A stretch of DNA of 42,336 nucleotides from STC-113 sp964618565 (GTDB lineage: Bacteria > Patescibacteriota > Gracilibacteria > BD1-5 > UBA2023). The notes under the pieces are model-generated. The model was not told the DNA's origin, made no database searches, and saw nothing but the letters and a program-made list of their open reading frames with translations. This document shows positions 8,308 through 19,992 of this stretch, in pieces. The DNA lies in assembly GCA_964618565.1 (NCBI GenBank), contig CAZUBA010000015.1, positions 1-42,336 of the forward strand, given 5' to 3'. The stretch's first letter is position 1. Every line of letters starts with the position of its first letter. The translations under genes and the position numbers were made by a program.

Positions 8308-11300
8308 TTAAAAATTAGCTCATCAAGTATCTCAAGTAGTTGTTGTTCCAGTTCACTCAGTTCAACCAATTGATGTTGAGTTTACGACCTGATGTTCTTT
8401 TCCTTCTCCTCAAACCATGCCAAGGCTTAAATTATAAGTATCGGCTATTACTCTTTGGGTTTCTGTACTTGATCATTCTCCGAATGCCACGGGAGCGATT
8501 TTCATTCTTTTTCAAGTAACTTCAAGTGTTATCTCTCCGAATTCAAGTCCGTATGATTCATTATTACATTCTCAGTACATGAAGAATATGAAACTGGATT
8601 TCATCTCGATTTTCTTTCAATTTATTTCAACTTTCTTATTCAGGATAAGCTCTTTCAGCTTATCGACAGTAAAATCCTTGTCGCTTATCTTATCCTTAAG
8701 ATTTGCATTGATATGTTCAAGCAATGAACGTCTTACGATTTCAAAATAAACGGTTCTTGATGCAAAATCATCCAAAAGAGCTTTTGTATCCACGTTCTTG
8801 AGTTCGCTTTTTTTATCATTTGCTATGGAAACTGTTCCTGGAGGCATCGCATCAAATCATTTTGAACTATATTTTTCTCTTCATTTTTTAGCAACATTAG
8901 TATAATTGCCTTCATTATTTCTTGCAACCTTATATGATCCTACGAGAGCGAAAACATTTTTTGATTCTTTTGGCACCCATCATGCTGACAGATGTTCTCT
9001 TTTATAATCATCCTGTTCTTGTCTTGCAGCAATCATCGCATCAGAGTTGGATCAAAGGAATCTTTTTGAAAGCCTTCCGAATGCTCATTTTCTGTTCAAA
9101 TCCTTATTCCCTTCCATATTTTGAGTATCCAGCCACCAAGTTGTTTTTTTCAAGGCCGCTAGTTCTCTTGAATTCATTGATTTTATAAGCTTGTCTTGTT
9201 TTGCTTTTGTATCCGCTTTGGCCAACTTTTCAACCATCCCCCTTTCGTTCAGCACTTCCAATATCTTACCCGTTGCAATATCAAGGTCTTCTTGGGTTTC
9301 AAATCTTCTGGTTCTTGTATAAATATCAACCATCAATATGTCTTTGAAATCCGCCAGAGTTTTCGCTAATTCGAAATTGTCTTTAACAAGGCTTATATGC
9401 TCGATTACTTTTTTTGTTTCGGCAGAAGATTTCTTTGAATATTTAGAATAATTATTAAGGAATCTTAATAAAGCAGCTCTTGACTCCTCAAGATTTCATA
9501 TGCTCAGGCTATTTCTGAATCTATTATATTCTAGCCAGTTTTGAGAGCCGGCCGACAACATTGTCTCATTGAATAATGATCTGTTAGCTTTAAGGTAGTC
9601 GTCATACATCATTTTTACTCTTCATGATTCGAATGAGCTCTTTAGCGAACTGCTTGTTTCTTCAAATGTTATATATGATTTTGGCGTATTATTTTGAAGA
9701 GTTGATACGACATCAGGCGCTCATATATCTAATGAGGTTCCTGATTTTCCTCAGAAATATAGTTGGCTTATAACTTGCTCTTCATCTATGCTCTCATTCA
9801 GAAGCATGGAATCGACTTGACCTATAAGCAAGCTGTCTCATTTTATTTTCATATTAGATTTAGCTGCCGGAGTAGCATACATATTCAACGCTGCCAATGC
9901 TGAAAGCGGAGAAAGCTCGTATAATCAAGTGCTTTCACTGTAATTCATTTTAATTCAATATTTTTTGAATTTTTTTGAGATTGTTTCTGCATTGACCGAA
10001 TGGCTTTCGCTGGATTTAAGTTCAACAGGAATGAAATTCCTTGCTTTTTCTTTTTTAATCGTATTTTTTTCAAACGAGATTCAACCTACGATTATCGGAA
10101 AGAATCCTGCAATGAATTGGACTCATAATCATACTCATGAAAAGGTTATTCATTTTTCTGATCCGATCACTGCGCTTATCTTGTCAAAATCTCAAAGTTT
10201 TGCTTGTTTCGACGCTTCAATAAGTGCTTTTTTATTTTTATCGCTTAAATCATCCCTAAATCCAAGTCAAAGCATAATGTTTTTAATGTCTTGCTTAATC
10301 ATGGATTCTTCTTCCTTATTGGCAATCTTTAGATCTAGCTTATCTATATCGTTTATAACCTTCACGCTATTGAACATATTCAATGTTTTCCCTAGCATTT
10401 CTCTTTTTTGCTTGAATCATTCGCTTAATTTCTCTTTATACTGAACTCCTCAACCATATGAGAATATTCAGCCGAAGAATGTTATTCAAGCGTCTCAATA
10501 TACTCCAACGGTCCTTTTCTTTGTATCAAATCATTCTATTTTCGCATTTTCTACAGTCGAGTAATTTATCTGATAGTCCAATCCTCAAATTACATAGGCT
10601 CAGAATACTCATACTCACACTCTTCCATGAGCATCGATTTTTTTGCTTAAGCTTTTGGCTCAGGAAGTTGAGAGGCCTAATACAGGTAAAGTTGTTCATC
10701 CGAAAGTTCAAATACCCACCTCAAGGTCAATGCTCCTTATTATTTCATTCGTAGAATTATTTCAAAATACGACAAGTCCGCCTGCTCATTCCTTTCATTT
10801 GATGATGCTTCAGATAAGTCCTATTGATTTTAATTTGAAGAAACTCTTTATTGAATCTTTTTCATTAGTTTTTGAATTCTCAAGCTTAGAAACAATGTCA
10901 TTTTTTTCTTTATCGCTAAGTTTTGGGTCGGCTTTAACCTGTGAAATTTTTGTATCGATGGCTTTTGAAAATTTTTCATCAAAAAGCTTATCAAGCTCTA
11001 TTCATACGCTCTCGGAAAATTTGTTCACTGAATCAAGCTGATCCTTTGTGTCTCATCATTTTGATATGTATTGATTTATATCAAGAGATGATGAAGTTAT
11101 TCTGTATAATCATTTTTGGAAATGCATCTTTAACGCAGGATTGCATTTTAATGCGTTATATAATTCAGCTTTTGAAGTAAAATTCAATGCTTCTCATCCT
11201 CACGTAAGGATAATCTTTGAAACTGCACAAAGAACCATCTTCTCATCATTGTTCTCAAGCATATAATTCAGCTGATTCCTTGAAACCGGAGAAGTCTGTT

Positions 11301-12597
11301 CATTCAATATCGATAGATATTTAAATACATCGGCATCCTTATATTGCAAAACCGCCTGTGTCTCCCTGTCATAATCTTTTATAGTCAATCTTTCAGCCTT
11401 ATATGCAATTAACGTCTTTATGAACCCTTGCTTGTCCTTGTCAGCAGAGACTTCTTTTGATAATTTATTAAGGATTTCCAATTGTGTCTTTTCTGTCGTG
11501 AAAAAAAGCGTATCGCTATAGCCAAGCTTTTCCCAATCTGAAAATTTCATTTCTGTTTTTCAACCTGCTTTCAAAAGTGCTACAAGTGCAAGCTCTATAT
11601 TTATATTATTGAAATCCGCATCTTTTGATAGATATTTTTTGTACAATGCCAATTCGTCTTTTGGAATCGAAATTTTTGTTTCATCATAACCCGCCACTTT
11701 CTCATGTTTTTTTCATTTAGTCGGTTTTTCCAGTTTCTTTTCTTCTGCTTTAGGCTTTGCTTCCTTTGTCTCTGTAGCCAAAAAAACTGTATCTTTCGCC
11801 AACAAATCAACATTGGCCTTAAATGCAGAATTTTTAGAATACAATGTACTCAATCTGTTCAATTGGTTCAACTCGAATATCCCAAAAACTCCATCTGGAA
11901 CATATCAAGCCTTTTCCCAAGAGCTGTAAGTAGTTCATCAGGCCTTTTTGCTTATGAGTGAAACAGCGCTTTCCATATTAACATTGTCAAAATGCGATGT
12001 CTTTATTCCAAGCCTTGCAGCAATTTTTTCATCTTTTGATTGTTCTTTGGGCTTTTCTGCTCATTTGACTTGTATTTGTCCAGACTCTTTAAGCTTCTCA
12101 TAATCTGAAGCCTGAACCTGATCTATGAAAACATTCATTTCCTTAAGATCCGTAATGGATTTGCTCAATTTTACGCCGTCTTGGTTTGCGGCTTCAATGA
12201 TGAAATTTTTTTCGTCTATTCTTTTAAGTCAAAAATATACTATCTTATTATGGTCATCTCAAAAATAAGCACATCTACTCAGTCTCACCCATTCCATCTT
12301 CTTCAGCTCTACATCTATCTCTTGATATATCTGAACCTCATCCTTGAGATTCTTGAGTTCAGCTCTTGTATATGCTTTTGTATAAGCCTCTTGGCTATCT
12401 TTTGATCATGTTTTTTCCTTGAGAATCCTTATGAATTCATATGCGCTCTGGATCTGTTCGGGCGTAGGCTTGTTTGTAGTATCCCTAAGACGATTCCTGA
12501 TAGATTCAAGATGTGCATTAAGTTCGGTATATTCTTGGCTTTTTTCAGCCGCTTTATACATCTCTTCAATAGATGATGGTTTTTTGATATCTGACAT
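8308..12597 (-). CDS. Giant protein of unknown function (1429 residues)
   Basis: This single open frame of 1429 residues has no TAA or TAG over 4.29 kb once TGA is glycine. I do not recognise a family. There is no signal peptide: the N-terminus is charged and helical, with coiled-coil character up to about residue 110. Three related blocks recur at about 120-residue spacing (near 205, 331 and 449), with pattern N-x-N/D, a hydrophobic helix, G-G, then in the first two W-E-K-x-G-Y. Residues 600-840 are unusual: Gly-rich stretches alternate small and hydrophobic residues with aromatic ends (V-G-V-G-V-F-G-A-Y-V-I-G-G), resembling membrane beta-strands. Residues 850-1330 are mostly helical and charged, and the tail is rich in Gly and Thr. 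It shares direction with the surface genes around it. Function unknown. Confidence 0.8.
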
Positions 12598-12629
12598 AAA
12601 AATAAAGTTAATAAAAAATATTTAACTTA

Positions 12630-12658
12630 ATATTAACACATAATTTTTTAAAATGCAA
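12630..12658 (-). promoter_or_regulatory. Candidate promoter of the giant gene
   Basis: On the minus strand TTGCAT is followed after 17 bases by TAATAT, about 33 bases before the ATG. The region is AT-rich, so the call is moderate. Confidence 0.5.
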
Positions 12659-12670
12659 AAAACGGACATA

Positions 12671-12698
12671 AAAAAAGGAGAGTGGAAAACTCTCCTTT
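12671..12698 (-). terminator. Terminator after the sorting-signal protein gene
   Basis: AAAGGAGAGT pairs with ACTCTCCTTT (10-bp perfect stem) followed on the minus strand by a T tract. It separates the gene ending at 12714 from the giant gene. Confidence 0.85.
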
Positions 12699-12713
12699 AA
12701 TCTAAATGTATAA

Positions 12714-13613
12714 TTAAGCCTTTTTCTTAAGTCTTAGAAGTCCTAGGCTAAGAACTAACGCAACTAATATTAAAATTAATGATTCAGGTCCAGTCTTAAC
12801 TTGAGTAACTTCTTTAGGTGTTACAGGAGTTGGAACTACAGGAGCAGGAACTCATGCATAGTAAGCTACACATTCAGTATGTATTTTTGATTGTGATTCC
12901 TTAGCTGTAGTATCTGTATCGTGATAATTTATTGTGAACTTAAGCAAGCCGGTTGCTTCTCATTCTTTTTTGTCTGTTGACTGAAGCACATATGCCGCCC
13001 CAAGATCAGATTCTAGGAATCAAGTCATTTTTCCTCATTCAAGAAGGAATTCTTGCTTACCACTTCCTGTTGCAGAATCAGTCCAAGTCAATTCCTCTGA
13101 AAATTTCCAGAATTTGTCAGGCTCTTGAGGGTTTGTCAGCCAAACTGAATTTGCTCACCCGATGTTAACCAATTCAGGCATTTTTTGTTCGTCTTTATAT
13201 ACGATTTGTTCTGTAGTGTTTGGATTTGTCCAGCTATCAGTCAAGCCTGTTATTTTTTCACCTACAGCTTTTTTACCTCAGTCAAAACATTGATTACACG
13301 CATTTTGCGTAAAGAAATCTTTATCACAGGCAACTTCAACATAATTACCAACTCAACCTTTTGGAGCGGCAACAATATCTTTTCAGCTTGCAGCATCAAG
13401 AGGAGCTTCTGCTCATAGATCGTCAATCGCAGCATCTTCCTCCTCATCTGAAAGAGCACTTGCATCTAAGTCATCCGCATTAACATCAGCTACATTAGCG
13501 GTTTGTGTATCTCAAGAAGCAGTTGCTCAACTCGTATCAGTGTCTGCAGCAAAAACTTGGGAAAGTCCAGATATCAAAACAATCGCTATCAGAGCCTTTA
13601 TTTGTGACTTCAT
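12714..13613 (-). CDS. Secreted, C-terminally anchored surface protein with TGPE-type sorting signal
   Basis: The protein has 299 residues. Residues 1-22 are a signal peptide (K-A-L-I-A-I-V-L-I-S-G, cut near F-A-A). An acidic Asp/Ala/Glu-rich segment follows, then a globular region of about 170 residues with four cysteines (C-D-K-D near residue 85, C-N-Q-C nearby, one C near the end). A Pro/Thr/Val linker leads to V-K-T-G-P-E, a hydrophobic helix of about 17 residues and the basic tail R-L-K-K-K-A. The arrangement matches sortase-type or related C-terminal sorting signals, in which the protein is cut in the TG motif and anchored to the envelope. No sortase gene is in this window. The domain itself is not one I recognise. 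Confidence 0.8.
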
Positions 13614-13658
13614 ATAATAAAAAAGTTAGTAAATTAAAATAGTAACTTGTTGTGTGAG

Positions 13659-13686
13659 ATTTTAGTTCTTTTACCTTGTTTGTCAA
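13659..13686 (-). promoter_or_regulatory. Promoter of the sorting-signal protein gene
   Basis: On the minus strand a perfect TTGACA is followed after 16 bases by TAAAAT, about 45 bases before the ATG. A second TTGACA copy lies just upstream. Confidence 0.7.
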
Positions 13687-13862
13687 AAAAATGTTAAAAA
13701 ATCTTTGTCAAAATCAGATAATTCTATATAATAACATACATATAGGCGAGTTTATTGCTCTAAATAGAGCCAAAACCCATATTTCATTTGAACATTTGAA
13801 AAATTATCGTCTATTTAATTTTAATGAACTAATTTTTTATACTTAATTATTATATCCAATAT

Positions 13863-14408
13863 ATGTTATCTAATCTAAAACAAGATATTCAAAAAGCCGA
13901 AGAGCATCTTCAGAATGAATTTGCTAAACTGCAAGTATGAAGAGCAAACCCAAGCTTAATTGAATGAGTGCACATAAATGTTTACGGATGAATACAGCAG
14001 TTAAAGAATATTGCATCCGTGTCTGTTCTTGATTCACAAACCTTGAGCATACAGCCATGGGATAAGAGCCTGATCAGGGATATAGACAAATGAATCTCAG
14101 ATGCATGATTATGACTTAATCCTCAGAATAACGGTGAGACAATCATGATTAAGATTCCTATGCTTACAGAAGAAAGAAGAAGAGATCTTGTTAAATTCGC
14201 AAAAAAATTATCTGAAGAATGAAAAATTGCAATCAGGAACATAAGGCAAGATTACATTAAAAAAATAAAGAATGCTGAAACTTCGAAAGAAATAAGCGAA
14301 GATATCTGAAAATGATACGAAAAGGATCTGCAAAAGATAATAGATGAAGAAGTTGAGAAAATAGACAAGATGCTAAAGCATAAAGAAGAGGAAATAATGA
14401 AAGTTTAG
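13863..14408 (+). CDS. frr: Ribosome recycling factor
   Basis: The 181-residue protein matches the usual length (about 185) and the family signature: V-G-R-A-N-P-S-L near residue 26, then an insert domain with S-I-Q-P-W-D, I-K-I-P-M-L-T-E-E-R-R-R and the long third helix K-I-A-I-R-N-I-R-Q-D. It splits post-termination ribosomes together with EF-G. TGA encodes the glycine in V-G-R-A-N-P, which is almost invariant, supporting the reassigned code. The gene is separated from the divergent surface gene by about 250 bases and followed after 99 bases by mfd. A TATACT box about 20 bases before the ATG could be its -10, but no good -35 is visible. Confidence 0.95.
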
Positions 14409-14449
14409 ATCTTCAAAACAGGCCGCCAAATCATATATGAAAATAAATC

Positions 14450-14479
14450 TTACCCTCCCTTTTTATAAGCGGAGGGTAA
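14450..14479. other. Stem-loop between frr and mfd
   Basis: TTACCCTCC pairs perfectly with GGAGGGTAA around a 12-base loop containing a T run. No T tract follows the stem on either strand, so it is not a classical terminator. It could be an mRNA stabiliser or attenuator. Confidence 0.5.
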
Positions 14480-14507
14480 AAATCGGTATATTGTTAATTT
14501 AAAATCC

Positions 14508-17507
14508 ATGCAGAAACTAGATTCTGATAAAACATATATAAACTCATGAAATCCATTTTCAAGAGCATTTCTTATATGAGAAAATCTTAAGAATAAGAAC
14601 CTTTTGGTTTTTGATTCAAAAGAGGAATTATTGAAGTTCTCAAAAATCTGGGAATATTTATATAAGAAATCATCGAATATTATAGAGAATCAGGGCGAAA
14701 TCCTATGATTCTTGTGTGAGATCGAAGGAGTATTTCTTACCACAAAGGAGCTGTTCTCTTTGAATTGATTCGGAAGATACCAAATGGAAAAGAATATAAT
14801 AGAACTTAAGAGATGAGAAAAATATGATTTTGATGGACTAGTAAAGAGGCTTATTGATTTCACATGGAAATATTCTGCCCATCTATCTCAGGCTTGAACT
14901 TACAATAAAGAAGGCGATATCATTAATCTGTCAACTATATTCAATGAAAAAATGGCTAAGATTAGCTTTTTTTGAGATGAAGTCGATGAAATTCTCATAA
15001 TGGACAAAAATGATGTCCATAACATGAATAAGCTTGATTCAATTCTGATTCCTAATATTGATCTGACATTAATTGAAGGCAATAAGAGTGTATTGGACAA
15101 TATGGACGAAATAATGTCAAATAAGGCTAATCCCTTTGTGACATTTGTAATATGAGTTGATTTTTGGGAATCCAAAGAACACTTCAACAAGCTTTTTCAT
15201 AGTACGGCATTCACAAATCTGCCCGATAGCAATGCGATAGATATATGAATTGAGATCCCAAGCATAACTAGTGTCCAGGAATTGCTTGCCCTACTGAAGG
15301 ATGACTGAATGGAAAAGATAATTTATACAAAAAATAAAAGAACTTTAATGAATTTCATTGAATATAATGATATCGATTCAGGAATCGGAATAATTGAGAT
15401 TCCTGAGAAGATGAGATTCCTTGAAAGCTTTAAGATTTGAAATAAGATGCACATCTGTGATGATATATTGTCAGATATTTTCATAAGGAAAAGGTCAAGA
15501 AAAAGCGTTGCGAAAAGCTTTGATCTCCTGCTTGAAATAAGACCTGGCGATTATATTGTCCATATTGACCATTGAATATGAATATTCAAGCAGATCATCC
15601 TCAAAGACCTATCGGGGGTGAAAAGAGAATATATTGAGATTGAATATAGGGAAAACGACAAGCTATTCGTGCCCATAAGCGAACTTCACAGGGTAAGCAA
15701 ATACATCTGAGATGAGGGCCCGAAATTATCCAGGCTTAATTCGACTGAATGGCAGAAGATAATAAAATCAACGGAGGCAGAGGTGGAAAAAATCGCCAAA
15801 GAGCTGCTCGAAATATATGCAAAAAGAGCAATGGTCAGCTGATATTCATTTTTCTGAGATGAAAAGAAAGAATCCTTGTTCAAATCAAGTTTCGCATACA
15901 GATATACGCTTGATCAGGAAGGTGCAATCAAAGAGATTCTGGCCGACATGGAACTCATAAAGCCCATGGACAGACTTCTCGTATGAGATGTATGATTCGG
16001 TAAGACGGAAGTTGCCATGAATGCCATTTACAGAAGCTTTATCAATGGCAGGCAATCAGCATTCATCTCTCCATTGGTCATTTTAGCCTATGAGCATTAT
16101 GATTCGCTAAGCAAAAGATTCGCTGAATTTTGAGTTAGAATTGAAGTGATGTCGAGGATAACAACTGCAAAAGAAGAAAAAAGCATATTAGAAAGGCTTA
16201 AGAAATGAGAAATAGATTGTATAATCTGAACCCACAGATTATTAAGCGAAGATGTAAGATTCAAGAATCTATGACTGGTGGTCATCGATGAGGAGCACAG
16301 ATTCTGAGTGATGGACAAAGAGAAACTCAATAGGATGAGGGCTAATATCGACATATTATCACTTTCTGCCACGCCAATACCGAGAAGCCTTAATTTCGCT
16401 CTGAATGGGATAAAAGATATTTCAATAATCGCTACTCCGCCTCCAAGAAAACAGCCGATCAAGACAATGGTCTCAAAATGGAATGATGAACAAATCGCTC
16501 AAGCGATAAAAAAAGAATTTGAGAGATGATGACAAGTTCTATTCATACATAATAGGGTTGCAACGATTGAACACACAAAACATTATCTGGAGAAACTTCT
16601 TGGGAAAAAGACCCGCATTACCATTACGCATGGGCAAATGAATTGACTGGAGGTGGAAAATAGGATTATCGGCTTCAAAAATCAGAAATACGATATTCTT
16701 CTTTCTACTACCGTGATTGAAAATGGTGTTAATTTTTTTAATGCCAACACCATTATCATCGATGATGCGGACACTTTCTGATTATGACAATTGCATCAAT
16801 TGAGATGAAGAGTGGGGAGATGAGCTACAGAATGATATTGTTACCTTGTATACAGAAAAGAAAATGTTGCTGATGACGCCAAAAAAAGACTCATTACAAT
16901 TGTCAACAATACTCATCTATGAGCATGATTTGAGATTGCCATGAGAGACCTTGAGATAAGATGAGCATGAGATATCCTCTGAATAAAGCAATCCTGAAAA
17001 TCAAAAGAAACCTGAATTAGCCTTTACTTGAAATTATTGGAAGAAAAAGTCGAAGAGCTAAAGACTTGACTTAAGCATGTGAATCTGAATTGCCAGATAG
17101 AACTCAATATTTCTTATTATATTTCTGAAGATTTCTTTTCCTCAGAAGCCGATAAACTTCATTTTTTCCGAAATATCGAATCAATAGAAACTCTTGAAGA
17201 TCTTGATTTCGCTTATAAGACCTTCATGGAATGAAATGATAAGCTTCCGCAAGAATTTGAAAATCTATTCTCCCTGCTTAAATCGAGAATAATGCTTTCA
17301 GCATACTGAGTGAACTCGCTAAAAAAAGTATGACAAAGCTATATCTTTGAATTTGATAAAAACACTTCCGTTGAAAAAATAAGAGAGTTTTTGGATGTCT
17401 TCGATAAATGAAAAGATTTTGCATTGATTACAGTCCACAAGATAAAGGCAGAAACAAAATTATTTAAAAGCGATCTGGATTTCCTAAAGACTATCTTGAA
17501 GAAATAA
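14508..17507 (+). CDS. mfd: Transcription-repair coupling factor Mfd
   Basis: The protein has 999 residues, somewhat shorter than the usual 1100-1150; the N-terminal UvrB-like part is divergent. The RNA polymerase interaction domain starts near residue 344 (R-P-G-D-Y-I-V-H-I-D-H-G-I-G). The translocase follows with Walker A G-D-V-G-F-G-K-T at about 493-500, the D-E-E-H box near 596, A-T-P-I-P-R-S motif III, the R-G-R-V-G-R motif and a C-terminal TRCF domain. Mfd removes RNA polymerase stalled at lesions and recruits UvrA, which is encoded further along this window. Two Walker A glycines are TGA. It sits 99 bases after frr in the same direction. The identification is secure. Confidence 0.95.
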
Positions 17508-17533
17508 TTAAGCTTAAAAAAATATCTAGTTTT

Positions 17534-17562
17534 TTGACATAGTAAAAAATATATGTTATAGT
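17534..17562 (+). promoter_or_regulatory. Promoter of the acidic membrane protein gene
   Basis: A perfect TTGACA, 17 bases, TATAGT. The ATG follows 34 bases later. Confidence 0.82.
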
Positions 17563-17595
17563 TTAGCCATATTTTAAAAAATAAATACAAAAAAC

Positions 17596-18879
17596 ATGCT
17601 AGAACTGAATCTTACATGATTGCAGACAGCTAATTCTGCACAAGATCCAATACAAGAAGATGGTATTATTGATCAGGAAACTCCCGTTCAAGAAACTCCG
17701 GCTGCTGAAGAAAAGGCAGAGACTCAGATTATAGAGGCCAAAAAACCGAAGATAAGCCTAAGCCTTAACTCGCTTATGTGAAAAAGTGAAGACACGGATG
17801 TGGTGCCAGCAGAACAAATTCAAGTTGAAATAGAAAAGGAAGAACCCCTAATTACAGAAGCCCGGGCTGAAGAGACTCCAGTTATTGAGGTAATCACCGA
17901 AGAGCCTATTATTAAAGAAGAATCCGCTCCTGAGGATGCAGTATCTGAAAAAGAAGAAAGCTCATCCGTTTTGTCGCTCACTACACTGAAAGAAACTGAA
18001 GAAGAGATTAAAAAAGAAGATGCTGCGGAAGCAAAAAGAAAAGCGAAATCATTAATCGAAGAAAAAAAGCCTGAGGAAGAAAAAAAGGAATTTTTTCCAA
18101 GTTTCAATGCACTTTGAGATTTTGGCAATGATGATATACTTGGAATAAATAAAAAAGAAGAATGAATACAGGGTGAATCAATAAGCATATTCACTCCGCT
18201 TGAAGCGGAAAAAAATATCGCAACAGAGGAAGTTGCGATTGAAAGTCCTGCATCGCCTATAGCTGAGCCGGAGAATAGGTCTTTGGAAATAAATGGTCAA
18301 GATCCGATTGAAGGCAGCACAGCTAATGTGGCAGAAGACATCCAGAGTCCTAATAATCCTGAGGATATCGAAGTCCTGAAAGAGGAATTATCAAAAAAGC
18401 GCCTTTTCGCAGGCTTAACCCCATTCAAGAAAAAAATCCTCATATACTCAATTAGCATATTCGCTGTAGGGTGAATATCGCTTATATGATTTTTATGAAT
18501 GAACCGAGATGCCTCTGATATAAAGGCAAGTGTTTCAGAAATAAAGCTTCCGCCGATCATCTATAAGGAATGAGTCGATTATAATGTCATAAAGAACGGA
18601 AAGAAAAACACCAAAAGAATAAAAACTCCTCCAGAAACCACGATAGCATCCGGGGCAACAGATACATGAACAGCTCCAGATGATTGAATTTGAATAGTTC
18701 CCGATCAAAGCGAAATGCAAGCCATTCCTGAAATGGGTAGCGGATTACCTTGACAAGTGGCGTGAAATGCCTGAGAATTGAAACAATATCCAGTAAATAT
18801 TGAAGCTCCGTCTGAATGAGCAATTCCGCCCGATCAAAATATCCCACAAGCTATGCCGCCTGCAATGCCAATGGAATAA
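17596..18879 (+). CDS. Acidic single-pass membrane protein, function unknown
   Basis: The protein has 427 residues. The first 270 are extremely rich in Glu, Pro and Ala (repeats such as E-E-P-I-I-K-E-E), likely disordered. K-K-K precedes one transmembrane helix at about residues 281-302, so the long acidic part is cytoplasmic and the last 125 residues lie outside. That outer part is rich in Pro, Gly and Asn and ends in repeated P-P/M-P motifs. I recognise no family. It has its own promoter and terminator. An architecture with a disordered cytoplasmic tail and a short outer segment would fit a scaffold or a pilus/secretion accessory protein, but that is speculation. Confidence 0.75.
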
Positions 18880-18885
18880 CAAAAA

Positions 18886-18920
18886 AAATCTCTTCCGAAT
18901 TTTCGGAAGAGATTTTTTTT
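18886..18920 (+). terminator. Rho-independent terminator
   Basis: AAATCTCTTCCGAA pairs perfectly with its complement and is followed by eight T residues. Confidence 0.9.
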
Positions 18921-18945
18921 GATTTTTTGATAAAAATATTATACT
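18919..18945 (+). promoter_or_regulatory. Candidate promoter of holA
   Basis: TTGATT overlapping the end of the preceding terminator T tract, 15 bases, TATACT, then the ATG 20 bases later. The spacing is short, so the -35 is uncertain. Confidence 0.45.
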
Positions 18946-18965
18946 TGCACCCAACTAATTAAAAG

Positions 18966-19964
18966 ATGAAAAAAAGCAACATATTCCTGTTTACATGAGA
19001 AAACACCATTTTCCTGAAAAAAGATCTGGATAAGTGGGTTTCAAGGTTCTCAGAAAAATATTCTGAATTCAATATCTCAAGAATCAATAAGGATGCCCTT
19101 GAAAAGATCAATATAGAACAAGAGCTTACATCTCCTCCATTTTTCTCCGAGCATAGGCTTATAATACTTGATAATATACCTTCGCCTACTGCAAAAAGAG
19201 ATACGGAAGATGGCGAATCCGCCAAAAATTCTCCAGATGATGCAATAGAAAAAATACTGGACAATATTCCAGATGCTAATTTCGTATTATTCGTAAGCCC
19301 CGTTCCCGATGTAAGAAAAAGCTTATTCAAAAAGATTTCACTCATAGCCAATGTGAAAGATTTTCCAAATTTAAGCGAGAGAGCGATAAGGGATTATGTA
19401 AGGACTGAATTGCTTTGAATAGATAATGATGCAATTTCGAGATTGATAGAATATAAAGGGACAGATCTTGAAAAAATCGAAAAGGAGATAGACAAGCTTT
19501 CTCTTTTTAGGGTACATGACAGGATAACTGTAAGCGATATCGAAAAATATGTGACTCCGGATATCGAAGTTTCAGTATTTCAGTTTATAGATAGGATATA
19601 TGAGCTGAATTTCTCAAAAGCCTCCAGCAATCTTAGCTCACTTCTGGAGAATGAAAAAATAGAGCCCACTTTCGCGGCAATCATGACAACGATAAGAAAA
19701 TATCTATTTGTGCTTTATCTAAAGAAGAACAATGTCAGCGATAAGGAAATAATAGAATCATTGAAAGTTGCTCCATTTGTTTTCCAGAAGATAATGAATC
19801 ATTCAAAAAATGAAAACACTATAAGAAAGTTTTATGAGAAAATGTGCGAAATAGATTTGAAATCAAAAACCGGAGAATTGATGCTGGATAATGAGGATGG
19901 CCTGATAATGGCAATAGAAAAAGTGATTTTCGATTTGAAAAATATGAAAAATACCATACAATAA
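18966..19964 (+). CDS. holA: DNA polymerase III subunit delta
   Basis: The protein has 332 residues, the usual length for HolA. It begins with a strand-turn pattern F-L-F-T-G-E-N typical of the delta subunit, has the L-I-I-L-D-N strand around residue 60, F-V-L-F-V near 103, a D-L-E-K-I-E-K-E-I-D-K-L motif near residue 165 characteristic of the family, and a helical C-terminal collar domain. The delta subunit opens the sliding clamp in the clamp loader. It is followed 28 bases later by the FKBP-type isomerase gene. The family is divergent, so identification rests on pattern and length rather than on a catalytic motif. Confidence 0.82.
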
Positions 19965-19992
19965 ACCCGCTTTAAAACTTAAATAAATTATT

